A stretch of DNA of 64,000 bases from Acorus gramineus (GCA_030737835.1 CM060854.1:6272860-6336859), one strand, 5' to 3'; counted from the first letter of the stretch, positions 22,016-34,469 are shown. Notes: generated by a model not told the origin, from the sequence alone. Numbers and translations are program-made.

Positions 22016-22284
22016 TTTTTTTTTTAGACAAAGGTAGACAGGCTACCACAGTTTTATTATTTAGATCGTAGTTTCAAATATGAAGATAAGAGTAAAAGAA
22101 AGATAGAGTTTTTAAAATTACTACAAATGACAAACTAGATAGAGTGAGAAGGGAGAACGGGAGAGGGAGCAGGGGTGGGTGCATAGGGAGAAGAGGGTTC
22201 AACCTTGCAACGCCCCCACCTGTGCTAAGATGAAGCCTACTCCTCGATGCCTAGACGACCCTTCTCGATGCCCCCACCTTTTTT
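22016..22284 (-). mobile_element. Poly(A)-tailed retroposon (SINE or 5'-truncated LINE)
   Basis: An 18-bp perfect duplication TTTTTGATAGTATGAGTT occurs at 21998-22015 and 22285-22302. The enclosed segment, read on the minus strand, ends GTAGCCTGTCTACCTTTGTC plus poly(A), as expected after target-primed reverse transcription. Within it, TAGCACAGGTGG and GGTTGAACCC loosely resemble pol III A and B boxes, which would favour a SINE. The spacing (about 23 nt) is short for a typical tRNA-derived SINE, so a truncated LINE remains possible. No protein-coding content. Confidence 0.75.
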
Positions 22285-22302
22285 TTTTTTGATAGTATGA
22301 GT

Positions 22303-23398
22303 TGAATTGAATAACTCGTAAATTAAAATTTAAAATTAAATAATCATGTAAATCAAAGTAGACAATTGGCTAGATTTAAAACACATTTTGACCCACTTAA
22401 AGTGACTTCATATTCAATAAATGAGATTCAAAAGGGCTTTCGACTTCTGCGTTTACACTATTCCAATCCGTCGAATTGTATCAAACAATGCCCATTTTTC
22501 TGAAGTATTCAAACGCTCCCAAAACATAGTTTTTTCATCTTAGGGCTCTTGAACCTTTGGATTTCCAAAACGTGAGCACCCTATCGTATCGCAGATCCAA
22601 ACAAGACCTAAAATTACTTGAAATGAAATCAAAATCTCACATTTGACTAATAAGAGAATCTCAATAAAATAAGGTAAGAAATTTGGACTTTGTCTGTGTA
22701 CTGATAGTTAAATAATGAGATTTGAATCAAAGAACTTGCGGTTATAAATTTTCGTCAATCATTGAACAATGGGTGCAACCCCGACCATATATTTCATCAT
22801 CAATACATTTAAAAAACATACAATAAATACTTTAATGTACCTTTCTACGCAATTTTTTTTTTCACATACTGCACTGTATATATAATCACGTTAGGAAGCA
22901 GTGACAACTGCCACTAAAGATAACTCGCATTGTTCTTGCTAAATGAAACCCAGAATAAACTTCAACAATTCAAACTCGCAATGCTTTGCTTCAACAAAAA
23001 TTTACAAACGCTGTGTTTGGTTTCACGATTAAGTAGTTTTTGTGTTTACAGGAAGTTGCTCATGTAATCATGCAATCAAAATTTTTTATTGTAACAGCTT
23101 CCTGTAAATAGATTTTAGACAAATAGTATACAAAAGCTGTGATTTTTAAAAACTAAAGTAGTTTTCTGAATAATCAGTTTTTAAATCCACCGTTTACAAC
23201 AAATCAGTTTTACAATCATACTATGAAAGACTACTAAAGTCATCGTATCTTACAATGAAACTGAATTTTTGCATATGCTTGAATTTTAATAAACTAATAA
23301 TAATATACTATAATCAATTTAAAGAAAAACCATCACTAAACGTGTCACTAAAAAATCTATCATTTCTTTACACCCAGGACACACCACAAGCACATCGG
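22303..23398. other. Intergenic DNA between the convergent CHX genes
   Basis: AT-rich spacer with no recognisable gene; it contains the 3' flanks of both CHX genes. A stretch around 23010-23230 (GTGTTTGGTTTCACGATTAA...) has a MITE-like look, but I could not pair its ends. Confidence 0.45.
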
Positions 23399-26254
23399 TC
23401 ACGTCGGCTTCTCCACAAACCCATCGTCCGCCTCCCCGCGCCAACCAATCCCCTCTCCGCCTCCCTCCTCCTCCTCGTCCGTCTCCTCCCCGCCTCGAAT
23501 CCGCGCCTGTTGTTGCACCACGAGTATCGACGAAACGATCCCACTCCGCCCGAAATCCACCGAAGCGAGCGCGTCCCCGAATACGCCGAGCTCCGGGTAC
23601 TCACTCCACACTGAAAGCCCCGCCGTCGGCGTAGACTCCTGCCCCCTCCTCCTCCCCACCATGACCAAGTCAAACACCAGCCCCTTCTCCCCCATCACCC
23701 GCATTGCCGCCAGCGTCGCCTCCCCGTCCCGCACCTCCGCCTCCGTGTACTCCACCCTCTCATTGTCGTCGTGCGCGAGGCGGAACTCTGCCAGCGTCTC
23801 CGCATCGATCCTCGCCTCCTTGTTCGCCACCCCCCGCCACTGCTCGGGCGGGAGGAACCGCACAACCGTCAGCTCCACCCGGTAATTCCCCGCCATGCGC
23901 GACGCGAGCGCGAGCCCCTCCCGGTCGTCGGCCCCCCCGATGAACAGCATCCCCACGCGCGTCACCCTGAACGGCCCGATCGAGCACGCGTTCACCAGCG
24001 TCGCCGCGCGCGGCGTGATCTCCGTCGCTCCTCCACCTCCTCTGCGCCCGCAGTGGCTCACGAGGATCCCGACCGAGCAGGGCGCGTACGCGAGGACCTT
24101 GCGGTTCATCGCGCGGACCGCCAGGTTGGGCGACCCCGCGGAGGCGGTGTTTCGGTGGAACGGCACGACGACGAGGGGGACGCCCTTGTCGAGCGCGAGC
24201 TGGCACACGTCGTCGTGCATCGTCGCGTGTGGCGCGATCGCCACGTACGGCGTCACCGACACCAACCCCCACCCGGCGGAGGCGCGCGTCCTGCGCTCGA
24301 AGTTGCGGAACGCGCTGACGATGTGGTCGCTGCCGGAGGACGAGCTCGAGAGGCTCCGCCGATAAGCGTGCAGCACGGGCGCCGCGCGCCCCGCGAGCGG
24401 GATGAGGTGCAGGAGGTAGACGCACAGGGCGTGCGCGCCGACGCCGCCCTCCGAGGAGGAAGAGGAGGAGATGGTGGTCGCGAGGGAGGGAGTTGAGGAG
24501 AGGGAGATGGGCGGCGAAGCCGTGATCGTGCGGAGGAGGCCGATGACGGAGGGGACGTCGTCCTCGGTGTGCACGCACGCGAGCACGCCGAGCTCCCCGT
24601 TTTTCTTCGAGTTCTGTATTGTCCGCCCCTTGTAGACGATGTACTTCCTCGACGGCTTGTACATCGCCTTGATGAGCGGCGTCGTCGTCCCCGTTACGAG
24701 CATCACCGACATCACCATCACCGAGTAGCTCTCCGTGCTGATTCTCTACAAATAAAAAAATAAAAATCATGTCAGACTCACGTAGTCTGAAATGATACGA
24801 AATGGTATGAAATTAATGTTTTTACATACGCCGTTGTAGCTCCATTGGTTGATGGTGACGATTTCAATGATGCCCTTGATGTTGAGGATGAGTCCGAGGG
24901 AGAAGGCGTCGCGCAATGACATCCGGCAATAGACGGAGGGGATGATCGTGCCGACGAGCTTGCCGACGAAGCAAACGATCACGATGAGCTCGAGGTACCA
25001 CCAAATGTGCGCTTGCCCAGGCTCAACGCCCGTGCGCAGCCCGGCCACGACCATGTAAATGGGGATCAGAAGCCCGGACAGGACGCAGTCGATCCGCTCC
25101 AAAGTCACGCTGAGCGCAGACGCGCCGGGGAGGGCGAGGCCGAGGATGAACGGGACGAAGGCTACATGTTGTCCGATTGACTCGCTTACGAAGCCACAGA
25201 AGAGCGCGAGGAGGAGGACGCCGATGCAGGACCCTTCACCGAGGGCGTGCCCCTCAGGCGCGCGACGGACAATCCATATGACGGCGGGGCGGGCGATGAG
25301 CACGATGAAGGCCAGGATGGAGGCGAAGGTGAGGAAGGAGAGGAGGCCGACAGTGGGGGTGCGGGCGGTGGCGCCGAGGAAGAGGGCGGTGGCAAGGGCG
25401 GAGAGGACCCAGCTGTGCATGTCGCTGACGAGGGTGGCGGAGAGGGCGAGGCGGCCGAGCTCGGAGTTGAGGAGCTTGAGCTCTTGGAGGGCGATGGTGG
25501 TGACGGGGAAGGAGGTGAGGGACATGCGGGAGGTGACGAGGAGGAGGAAGTAACCTTGGTGGAGGTCGGAGGGGAGGGAGTGGCGGAGGAAGAAGCAAAT
25601 GAGGGTGACGAGGAGGAAGGAGATTAAGGTGCCGAGGAGACCGATGGCAATGGCCCTGCGGCCAGAGCGGCGAAGCATGCCGAGGTCAGTCATGACGCCG
25701 AGCTTGAAGAGGTAGAGGACGACGCCGAAGAGGGAGAGATTCTCAAGAGGGAGGCGGCTCTGCGGACGGAATATGTTCTTCAAGAAATCCAGACGCGTGC
25801 TCATCGCCGATGGACCCAGGATCAGCCCTGTCTGGCGGAAAAGAACCAGGGTTAGGAAACATCTGGTTCGGAGATTCTGTTTTTATATGAATTATACTTA
25901 TTACTTAATCCAACATTCGATAATAAAATCAGATACGGATATCACTATGGGTATTATCCTCTCTGCATCCGATCTATTGATAGACTTACATCTCCATGAT
26001 GAATTTGTACTTACAATTATTTGCGAGACGAAGCGGGGCTGGCCGAGGTGTTTGAGGAAGAAATGGGTGAGGCGGGTGGTGAAGAAGATGAGTGAGACCT
26101 GGAGGAGGAGGAGGGGTAAGGTGAATTGGAGGGGGTCGTCGCCCAAGAAGACGCCGTTGGAGTTGGTTTTGGAGACCGGCATGCACACCACCTGCGAGTC
26201 CTGGTTGAAAACATTTGGCCCGCCGCCGGGCAATGCGTGGTACACGCGAGACAT
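23399..26254 (-). CDS. CHX-type cation/H+ antiporter (CPA2 family), three exons, convergent paralogue
   Basis: Exons on the minus strand are 26254-26015, 25831-24830 and 24745-23399, giving 862 aa. Intron positions and phases equal those of the plus-strand CHX gene at 18340-21645, and residues such as LERxDC, LGLALPG and MYKPSRKYIVYKGRTIQ are shared, so the two are inverted paralogues. It starts MSRVYHALPGGGPNVFNQDS. The exchanger domain includes HLGQPRFVSQII/TGLILGPS across intron 1, SRMSLTSFPVTTIAL, LVSDMHSW and LNIKGIIEIV; the soluble half has HATMHDDVCQLAL and LFIGGADDRE. The Asn-Asp pair typical of CHX is Ser216-Asp217. The C-terminus ends in a Glu/Gly-rich tail (EEEEGGGEG) absent from the paralogue, and a Ser-rich loop (SSSSSSEGG) sits near residue 490. 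Function by family: K+/H+ exchange at a plant membrane; substrate and location not shown. Confidence 0.92.
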
Positions 26255-27435
26255 CTTTTGTGGCTCGCTTGCATGGGAGGAGGAGGAGGAGGAAGAGGTG
26301 AAGAAGAAAGAGAAAGAGAGAGAAAGAAGGAGAGAAGCAAAAGAAACCCTAATTTTGAATGGTTGGATGGGAGAAATGAGTGGGCGGGAAGTAGAAATGG
26401 ATGGTTTTGAATTGGTTTGGACCTTTCGACAGTTCGACCAACGAATTGTGGTGAGGGTTCAAAGATATCAATAGGACTTAATTTGTATATTGTAGGTTCT
26501 TTTGGTACCTATTAGCAAAATTATCACGGAGGATTACCAAATGATCTACCATAATTGTGATATGAAGTGTGCATTGCATATATTGTCATGAACAGATAAA
26601 CATATATAAGAGCGATTATGACATGTGACTGCATAAAAATAGACGCATCACAGTAGTGTATCCATTATTTTTTTTTAGTGGGTCATCATTGATAAATAAA
26701 CATAAAAGATAATGTTATACAATCTCTTTTTCAATCTCAATTATAGCCTATAGTTGTTTTGAATTTTTAAAATATATTATATCGTATTTAATAAGATATA
26801 TGCTTTTTAAAAAATGTAAAACAATTCTAAAGAGACATATACTTAATTAATGTTAGCATATGATATTAACGAAGTACATGTGACTAGAATTAGAGACGAA
26901 AAATATAATGTGTAGCAGAGTTTTAAAATTTTAATAACACAAGATATTACATACATTTTTTTCAACCCTAATTCAGTCCCATATGCGTTGATAGAAAAGC
27001 ATTGAAGCATATACTTACATTTAACGAGGTATATGCATCGATAATTTTTTTTCACATTATCTATAAATGCATCAATGCAATTCATTGGAACATATGCTTC
27101 ATTTTTCATAAAAGTATGTATCTCATTAGATGATATATACTATTTAAAAAAAAGTTCAAAACATGTGTAAATTAGAATGAATAAAATCGTAATAGCAACA
27201 TCTATCTTTTTCTTCAAAAAAAAATGTGTAAATTAGAATTATGGCTGAAAAATGAGCTGTATGTATCATTAAATAACACAATAAAGATATTTGATATCAA
27301 AACTATCATTTTATTTTATAGATGCTCAATTATCTCAACTATCTAATAGACTAAAACCCATAACCCTTTATTAGGTGTAAGTGACCGAATTAGTCAATGT
27401 CGAATGAGCACAAGGGCTGGACTAGGAGCAGCCCC
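26255..27435. other. 5' flank of the minus-strand CHX gene and AT-rich spacer
   Basis: The first 200 bases (to about 26460) are the probable leader of the minus-strand CHX gene: purine-rich on the plus strand, pyrimidine-rich in the transcript. The rest is AT-rich with dispersed repeat phrases (GTATATGCTTCATTTTTCATAAAAG type, also seen near 28.7 and 51.7 kb). No gene seen. Confidence 0.45.
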
Positions 27436-28141
27436 TGTTGGTGAAAATGGGCCGAAGGAAGGAGAACCCATGGGCCTGAAATTTCACCAACGGCTTGGAT
27501 GAATCCGCTTTCCTTCGAAAGTCGGGCAGATGATTAAGCCCGACTTAAAAAGGCAACCATACGCTGTTAGTCACAGGACGGGAGTCAAACATTGCTCGAC
27601 CTTAAGATTAAGCCTACCACAGGGCAGTGCCGGAGTAAAAGGCAGATCGGCCATAGAGCCTTCCTCTGCAGAAGAACGGTTAGCGAAGGGAATATTCCAT
27701 ATCGTGATATGATCACCCTGCAAGGCCAAGCTCGGCACGTCCTTATAGAGTATAAAAGGGGAACCTCCCCTCCTTCGGGAGGTATGCAAACACTGACTCT
27801 CTCTCCTACTAAGACGGAATGACTCTAAGTTCATCTTCTTCCCTAGAGGGAGAGATTACTGACTTGAGCGTCGTCAGAGGGGCGTTAGCCAGCACCACAC
27901 TGGTGTGAGTTTCAGGTACCCAAAGCCGCAGGGGAAGGAAGGAGGAGCCAGACGATCAAGGAAGCTACAGGCGGTGATGAACTGACGCGAAGGGAAGAAC
28001 CAGCCCACGCCATCTCGAGTCTACATCTAAAGTCCAGATCAGCGAAGATTCGGCTCAAGAGGGGAGAACCGGATTCCATCCCCCACATTAGGTATACAAT
28101 TGTCTCTAGTCTTTGCAATTTCCAATTTTTTTCCGCAATCA
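27436..28141 (+). mobile_element. Solo-LTR-like fragment of a Gypsy-type retrotransposon
   Basis: It begins TGTTGGTGAAAATGGGCC and can be read to TTTCCGCAATCA, so TG...CA ends are possible. It has an LTR-like promoter (GAGTATAAAAGGGG at about 27748-27761) followed about 100 bases later by TTACTGACTTGAGCGTCGTC (27855-27874), a phrase recurrent downstream of the TATA box in plant Gypsy LTRs. Composition is more GC-rich than the surroundings. No matching 5-bp TSD was found at these ends and no internal domain or second LTR is present, so the boundaries are tentative. Confidence 0.55.
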
Positions 28142-29873
28142 AAGTTATTAATTGGCTAATTGCATTTCCATTGTATTTTTATATATATAAATCCAGTGGG
28201 GGCCCGGCCCTCAGGATTATTCTTGCGTCCGCCCATGATTGTATTATTCAAGGGAATCGAGGTAGCTTCCCCAACTCAAAAGTTAAAAAAAAAAAAAAAA
28301 AAAGATTTCAGTCTCATTTGGAGACTCACGTGTTTTGAGTTTTCGAGGGTATATGTTTGTCTAATGAATACATATATTTTAAACAAAAATAAAGCATATT
28401 TCAAATTGTCCATGTATTATATTCAATATTTTTTTTAGAAAAAGGCAATGAATCCCTGCATTTTTAAGTGCAATGTTAGATTTCTTTTATTTTAATTTAA
28501 TGGAGTTAATCATAATTTTACGAATGCGAATTGAGCCAATAATTTTAAAGGCATTTATGAGAAACAAACATGAAAATATTATGTAATAGTGTTTTAATCT
28601 CTAATGGCTCAGAAATATAAAATGGGCTATTACTTATATGAATATTGTTACGTGGATCCCCATTTCCAGCCCCAATTCCAATGGACATATGTTTTAAATT
28701 TTTTAAAAACATTATATCTCTTTTAATGAAGTGCATACTTTTATAAAAAATAAAGTAACATATACTCAATGAATTACATGTATGTATTTATAAAAAATGT
28801 AAAAAATTTATATTGATTCGTATACCTCGTTAATATAAGTACATGCTTCATTAAATTTCTATTGACACATGTAGGATTGGAATTGGAGCTGAAAAAAAAA
28901 TTGTGTGTAACAACACGTATATGTGTGTTAATTAATTACCATCAATGATTTGAAATATATTAATTCCAATACGAATAATTAATGTAACGTGTATGTACTA
29001 AACTTCTATTCATACTTACCCTATAAAATTACGGATAAATTAACAAAAGACTTCATCATTGGTCCCCCTCCCCCCCGTCCCCAAAAAATTTACAATTACA
29101 TGATCTCTAATGATATATATCTTGGTTTGAGTGTTTGGAGTCAATAGTTTTTTAAAAATTGGACATATTAGCTGTAGATGCCAAACTACACTATAAAATA
29201 TCACTAGACTTTGCTTCAATATGAGAAGAAACAACAGATATTGATTCTCCTTTTTTTTTTAATTTGTTGTTCTTTTCGGTTTTGTCATTCTCTGATTTAT
29301 TGGCAGGGAATCACAACCTTCATTATCTGATACAGATCATGTGAAGATCACAGTTAAAATTTAATATTTTTTTGATAGATATAATCACATATTAAATTTA
29401 CAAATATGAGAGAGAACAACTTAAATGGATGGGATCGGGAGATGGATCTGATCATATTTTGTCAATCTCTAATAAAAAACTGCTATGTATTATCTTACAT
29501 TCACATGAGATCTATGAGGTTTTATTTTTTAAGACATATAAACAATTTTATTTTTATTTTTTAAAAAATAGCATATACAACAAGAACAAACTTTTATCCA
29601 ACTAAAGTCATTCATTCATGTGGGAATTCAAAGGCGCAAAAGTAGCTAGATATGTAACAAATCTCCTTTTAAGAAGAGAAGCAAAAATTCCACAACTTCC
29701 ATTCAAATATCTTTGCAGTTTGATCTTCAATTTAAAAAAGCACCACTTACATTGTATCCACAAAAAAATGAAAAGAAAACACATTAGCACTCTATCCTTC
29801 ACATTGACCAACAACAACACACACTCAAAAAAAAAAAAAAAAAAAAAAAACCACTAAATTTAACTAGTTTTGG
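28142..29873. other. AT-rich intergenic DNA, no gene seen
   Basis: AT-rich spacer with poly(A) runs (28285-28303, 29827-29850) and diverged dispersed repeat phrases (ATACTTTTATAAAAAATAAAG near 28735). The short frames have no family resemblance. The end of this stretch is the 3' flank of the minus-strand DUF4228 gene. Confidence 0.5.
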
Positions 29874-30374
29874 TCACCTCTGGGAGGAGACATCAGACTC
29901 CCTAGTGTCCTCCGATATGCCCTCCAAGTGAGGCCTCCACTCCTCCACTCCGCCGGTCCGGCAATGGCGGTGCAAGCCATTAAAACTAGTATTACTAGCC
30001 CTCCTCCTCCCTTGCTCTTCCTCCCCTGCAACATCGCTCAAATTTCTCGAGCGATGATGCTTATTCTGTTTCTGTTCAAGCTTCTGTCTCTGTTCTTTCT
30101 GCTTCACTTCTCCTGCCAAAGAGGCGGAGGGGATCAAAAAGTAGATCCTGCCCCTCTTTAACTTGGTATGGGGTGATAGGATCAGGATCCTGCGTGTCGC
30201 GCCTTGAGAACAAGGTTTGGTGAGGACGTGGCGGGGGTGGGCCTCTAGGACCTCCCCGGCGGGGATCGGACGGCTGAATTCCTCCACGTGGCCATCGAGA
30301 TGGACGACACGGATCATGTCGAGGGCGCCGCAGGGGAGGACACAGGCCAGGCAACACCTTAGGCTGTTTCCCAT
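29874..30374 (-). CDS. DUF4228/PADRE domain protein
   Basis: Intronless gene for 166 aa. The start MGNSLRCCLACVLPCG has Gly2 and a Cys cluster, suggesting N-myristoylation and palmitoylation at a membrane. It continues with the family pattern MIRVVHLDGHVEEFSRPIPAGEVLEAHPRHVLTKP, then RRILILSPHTKLKRGRIYFLIPSASL, the two conserved blocks of the plant DUF4228 (PADRE) domain over about residues 18-88. The C-terminal half is charged and probably disordered (KQKEQRQKLEQKQNKHH). The family is plant-specific and often responds to pathogens, cold or osmotic stress; molecular function is unknown. The start is well placed because the domain normally begins within the first 25 residues. A tract of TA repeats (30422-30432) lies about 50 bp upstream and could supply a TATA box. 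Confidence 0.9.
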   Translation of the reverse strand: MGNSLRCCLACVLPCGALDMIRVVHLDGHVEEFSRPIPAGEVLEAHPRHVLTKPCSQGATRRILILSPHTKLKRGRIYFLIPSASLAGEVKQKEQRQKLEQKQNKHHRSRNLSDVAGEEEQGRRRASNTSFNGLHRHCRTGGVEEWRPHLEGISEDTRESDVSSQR

Positions 30375-32957
30375 CTCTCTAAAGCTTTCATATACATGTT
30401 TTGCTATATGTTTTTGTATGTGTATATATATAGATGTGCATAGATATATACAAATGAGGGACAGCTCTATAGAGGAGGATTTTAAAATGAAACAGTTGTT
30501 TTATTTGTTTATGTTGGGAGGGGGAGTGAATCTTGAACCTCTTGAGAGTTAGGGTTCAATGGATTCTTATTACTCCGGCCCATCAAAAGGTGAGCGGCTG
30601 ACCTTATCTAAGGGTGAGTTAATTTAAAGGGGACCAACATGCATCTTGCATGTTAGGTTATTTTATTTTATTTGTATGAAAAGCCTCAGATTCACAGATT
30701 CACACAAAAAAAACCCCAAAAGATTTGAATTTGAGACTTATGAAAAGCTAGCGAACTCATTGTTCTAACCAAATTGTCAATCATGTGTGATTCAAGGATA
30801 TAATATTCTAATTTATTATATCGATATATCATGGTATAGCTCAAAAACATATTATCGTGCCAATAAATCATAAAGTAGCAAATAATAAGTGGAATAATAT
30901 TTTTTGAATTTTTAGAAGATTTATCATCAAACCCAATCAAAACCCAAATCCCTCTTCCCCAATTGGCTCACCAAAGAAGGCATGTGAATCAATGAAACCA
31001 AAGCCTCTTGATGGTCTTACAGAACATAAATAAATAAACTTTAATGGATCAATAAATCATACAAGCCACGGAAAAAGTGAAAATTAATTCTAAGTATTTT
31101 AAATCCTTATTTTTTTCTTAGGCATCTATGAAAACACACTAAGTTGCCCTTTCATCTAAACATCGTTCATGTGAATGGGTTACGTAATAATGTATATAGA
31201 TGACAATATAAGAGAGTTAACATATGCAAAACAGTGTATACTATGGACATATAACAATGTATAAGCAACAGATAATAGTGTACAAGTTAACAACGTACAC
31301 ATAATGCATAACAATATATACATAAATTCAAATAAGTAAGCAACGAAAAAGAGATTGAATGACCTAAAAGGGATTGAATAAAATACTTAGAATTAACTTT
31401 TGTGGATAAAAATCTACTAACAAAAAATTTAAGTCCAACCAATAAAAAAAAAAAAAACTAACATTTTCAACCCCACCAAAATATGACAGTATAACGTGCC
31501 ATTGAAATTAAAATGTGTTACGGTCAACACTAAGTTTTGGGTCAGGATTAAAAAAAAAAAAAAAGCCTCAGCGGGTCTTGGTGTCTCTGCTGTTTCTTAG
31601 GTCTGGATCTAATTATTATTATTATTATTATTTGATACCAACATATAACCTAATTAGGTACGCAACAAAAATTCTTCTCCCGTTGCATTAAAAACCATAT
31701 TCGTTTGTTAAGAATTTTAAATTTCATAAATACCCTTAAAAAATGCAGAATGTCCATTCAAACCTCAATTCGCTTACTATGAAAACCCAGGAGTAATTAA
31801 TTGATTTACAGGGGTTCATCCGTAAATTGGTGGCGATTCGTACGAGAGCCCCACGTGCGCGGGCGTTACGAAGAAACTTCATTTGCACCGACCACCGTCG
31901 GATTTGTCGTACCCTCCTATTCTTATCCGTATTTTATTATGTTGTTCGGGCTTTGAATCAGGGTTTGGATTATTTAATACGGAATAAATTGGAATAGCAG
32001 AGCTGTCATGGCATGCGAAAGACAAGGTGTAAACGAGATTTTTAAAAGTTTGAAATTTATGTTTTGATGACATTTGCAGATACACACCTCCATGGGTTTT
32101 TAGCCCAAAAGTACCCCCCAAAATATCAAGTTTTATGGGGCTCTGGGTGGGTGGAATTTATCATGGATAATTAACGTTTTCATATGAATATCTTTTTTGT
32201 TATTCAAAAAAAAAAAAAAAATGCACGAACTTGTTTTTCTAAAATGTTTATCATACATTGATGTTACAGGACTGACAGCACTGGTCTTGGCTTGGAGTGC
32301 TTTATTTTTCTGGTGAACTCTCATGTCAAATTTACTGCCATTTAAGAAAACAATATTAGAAAAAATTATTGTTTGGTGTTACGCTTTTGTAACGAGTACT
32401 GAAAATATATCAATTAGGAAGCCATATTTTGTTGGCATGACTACATATTTTGTTAGTTGGTTTTTAACTAATTTAATTGATCTTAAACACAACTTTGTAT
32501 TGTATTTCGGCCACCATAAAAAATCATTTGGTGTTTTTTAACATAAAATTAGAGATTTTGATTTATATTTAGAAACTATTAGGGTCGATTAGTATCATGT
32601 GCAACCGGTCCCCACGTACAGTCTTCACATATTTTTACTTTTTTTATATATGTTTCAAATAAGAAAACATGTATTCTAAAATAAGATATATAATTCAATG
32701 AATTATATGTATTCATTTAAAAGAAGTAAAAAATTACATGTTTCATGATACATTTCATTAGACATGTATGGAACAACACATGAAATTATAAATGAGACGG
32801 TTTAACTTCACATACTAATTAATATGGTTTTCTAGTACTGTTGTTTGTATGTTTTTATTTTTATTTTATTTTAATTTTACATGACTGATTTTATGATCAA
32901 GTTGAAAAAACTATCATTTTCTGTATTTATTCAATTATTAAAAAAAAAAACACATAA
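30375..32957. other. Intergenic DNA with a short GC-richer island, no gene recognised
   Basis: Mostly AT-rich spacer. Around 31760-31920 composition rises and a G-box CACGTG occurs at 31852-31857 beside CGCGGGCGTTACG, but no coding region follows in either direction. A (TTA)n microsatellite is at about 31613-31633. ORFs here (30692-30940, 31879-32121, 32323-32541) lack known domains. Confidence 0.45.
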
Positions 32958-32982
32958 CCCCCCCCCCCCCCCCCCCCCCCCC
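32958..32982. repeat. Poly(C)25 homopolymer
   Basis: Twenty-five consecutive cytosines after CACATAA, far longer than expected in AT-rich DNA. The complementary G25 could form G-quadruplex structures. The exact length may be affected by sequencing or assembly. Confidence 0.85.
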
Positions 32983-34469
32983 TCAAATAAAGAAATATCT
33001 AGAGTTTTGTTTTGGGTTGTCTATTGAAAACCATTTTGGGATCATCATCACCTTCTCCTGATCCAAATCGTACTCTTTATGGGCTGTACAATTTTGTCTG
33101 GCTGTGAAGGTAGTATCATTTAATTAATCAATTATTAGTTTTAGCTTGATTTGTTTTTGTGAATATGGCTAGTTAGTTGGTGATCTCATGAATAGATCCA
33201 CCACGGCTATCGAATTTAATTGCTTAGATTGATGGGAGGCAAAAGAATGGTTTGATGATGCCTTAGAATAAATAAATGAATAAATAGAGGATTATTATTT
33301 CCAAAAGGAGAGGTCAATTAACCATTCTAATGAAAATTGGGCTAACCATAACCAAGAATACATAAGACATAAATAAAAAGAAAAATGATATATAATATAT
33401 GTGAATTAAAATATATACTAAGATACATTAGTGTATATTTTTATTTTAAAAATAAAAAAATTTACAGTCTCATACACTATGATAAAACTCATATATTATA
33501 ATAGTAAAAAAATAGAACTACAAAATGGATTGAATTCCATTAAAAACAATTAAAAAGCCATATCAATATAGTCTGGCCCAAAGTTTCACCTGGTAAAAAA
33601 TTTACAAAGTCCTTGAAACAATAATAAAACTAGGAAAATGATACGTCAAACTTTCATTGCAATCCACATAGGTTTTTTATTTTCTAAAAAAAATCACATA
33701 CTCTCCAATTGAAGTGCATTCTATTATATAAAATGAAGTATTTACTGAGATACATTAGTGCATTTTTTTTTTAAGTTAAAAAAATGATTAAAAAAATTTG
33801 TACCATAAACTATGATGAAACCGCATACACTATGATAGTGCATTATATATTACGTTATCATAGCGTATGGGGCTGCAAAACAAGTTGTAAAATAGAATGA
33901 GTGTATCGGCACTCATAAAACAATGCTCTAAATCACTACCCCATTTTAAAAAAAAATTTGTGGGACAAGGAACTAGCCGATCACCTACCCATTTAAAAAA
34001 ATCAAATATCTAATAATGGATTTGGTTTGGATTCAGGTATATTATATAATTAAGAGTGCATTTTTAAAAAAAAATTATGAATTTTTTTTTGTAATGACCC
34101 CATTTATAAAAATTCCTAGAGCCGTCATAGTTGACAACGGTCAATAAGAAATTGTTAAATAGTGAATCATATTGTCCTCCAACTGTGAGGCTAAAAGAAT
34201 GTAAGTCTTTTTAAGCAATATCTACCCCCACATTGGATGAGCATTGTTGTAGGGGTATGTAAACACAATTTAAGGTCTTATATGGATTCATGTTTAGATA
34301 GATTTTATGATTTAAAAGACAAATGCAGATCCAAAAGTATTTTAGTATTTCGTGTTTTAAACCCGTTCTATGAGTTTGTTTCGTTAAAAATTCCTAACGT
34401 TTCAAAATCTCCCTAGTATATCTCTCAAGTGAACTAGTTAAATTACTATTTGATGATCACCAATGGTAT
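32983..34469. other. AT-rich intergenic DNA with dispersed repeats
   Basis: No gene recognised. It includes one copy of a dispersed AT-rich repeat family at about 33638-33906 and a partial relative near 33385-33540. Confidence 0.45.
33638..33906 (+). repeat. Dispersed AT-rich repeat family, copy A
   Basis: Starts ATGATACGTCAAACTTTCAT and ends GAATGAGTGTATC. It shares, in order, CATACTCTCCAA, ATAAAATGAAGTAT, TACTGAGATACATTAG, CATACACTATGATAG and the terminal phrase with copies at 51960-52222 (same strand) and about 58045-58255 (opposite strand). Short terminal inverts TGATAC...GTATCA suggest a small DNA element. Class unknown. Confidence 0.55.

Noticed and set aside
23760-24770. 336-aa Arg-rich minus-strand frame and a 241-aa plus-strand frame in the second CHX gene
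   Set aside because: Alternative-frame shadows of the exon 24745-23399; no family resemblance.
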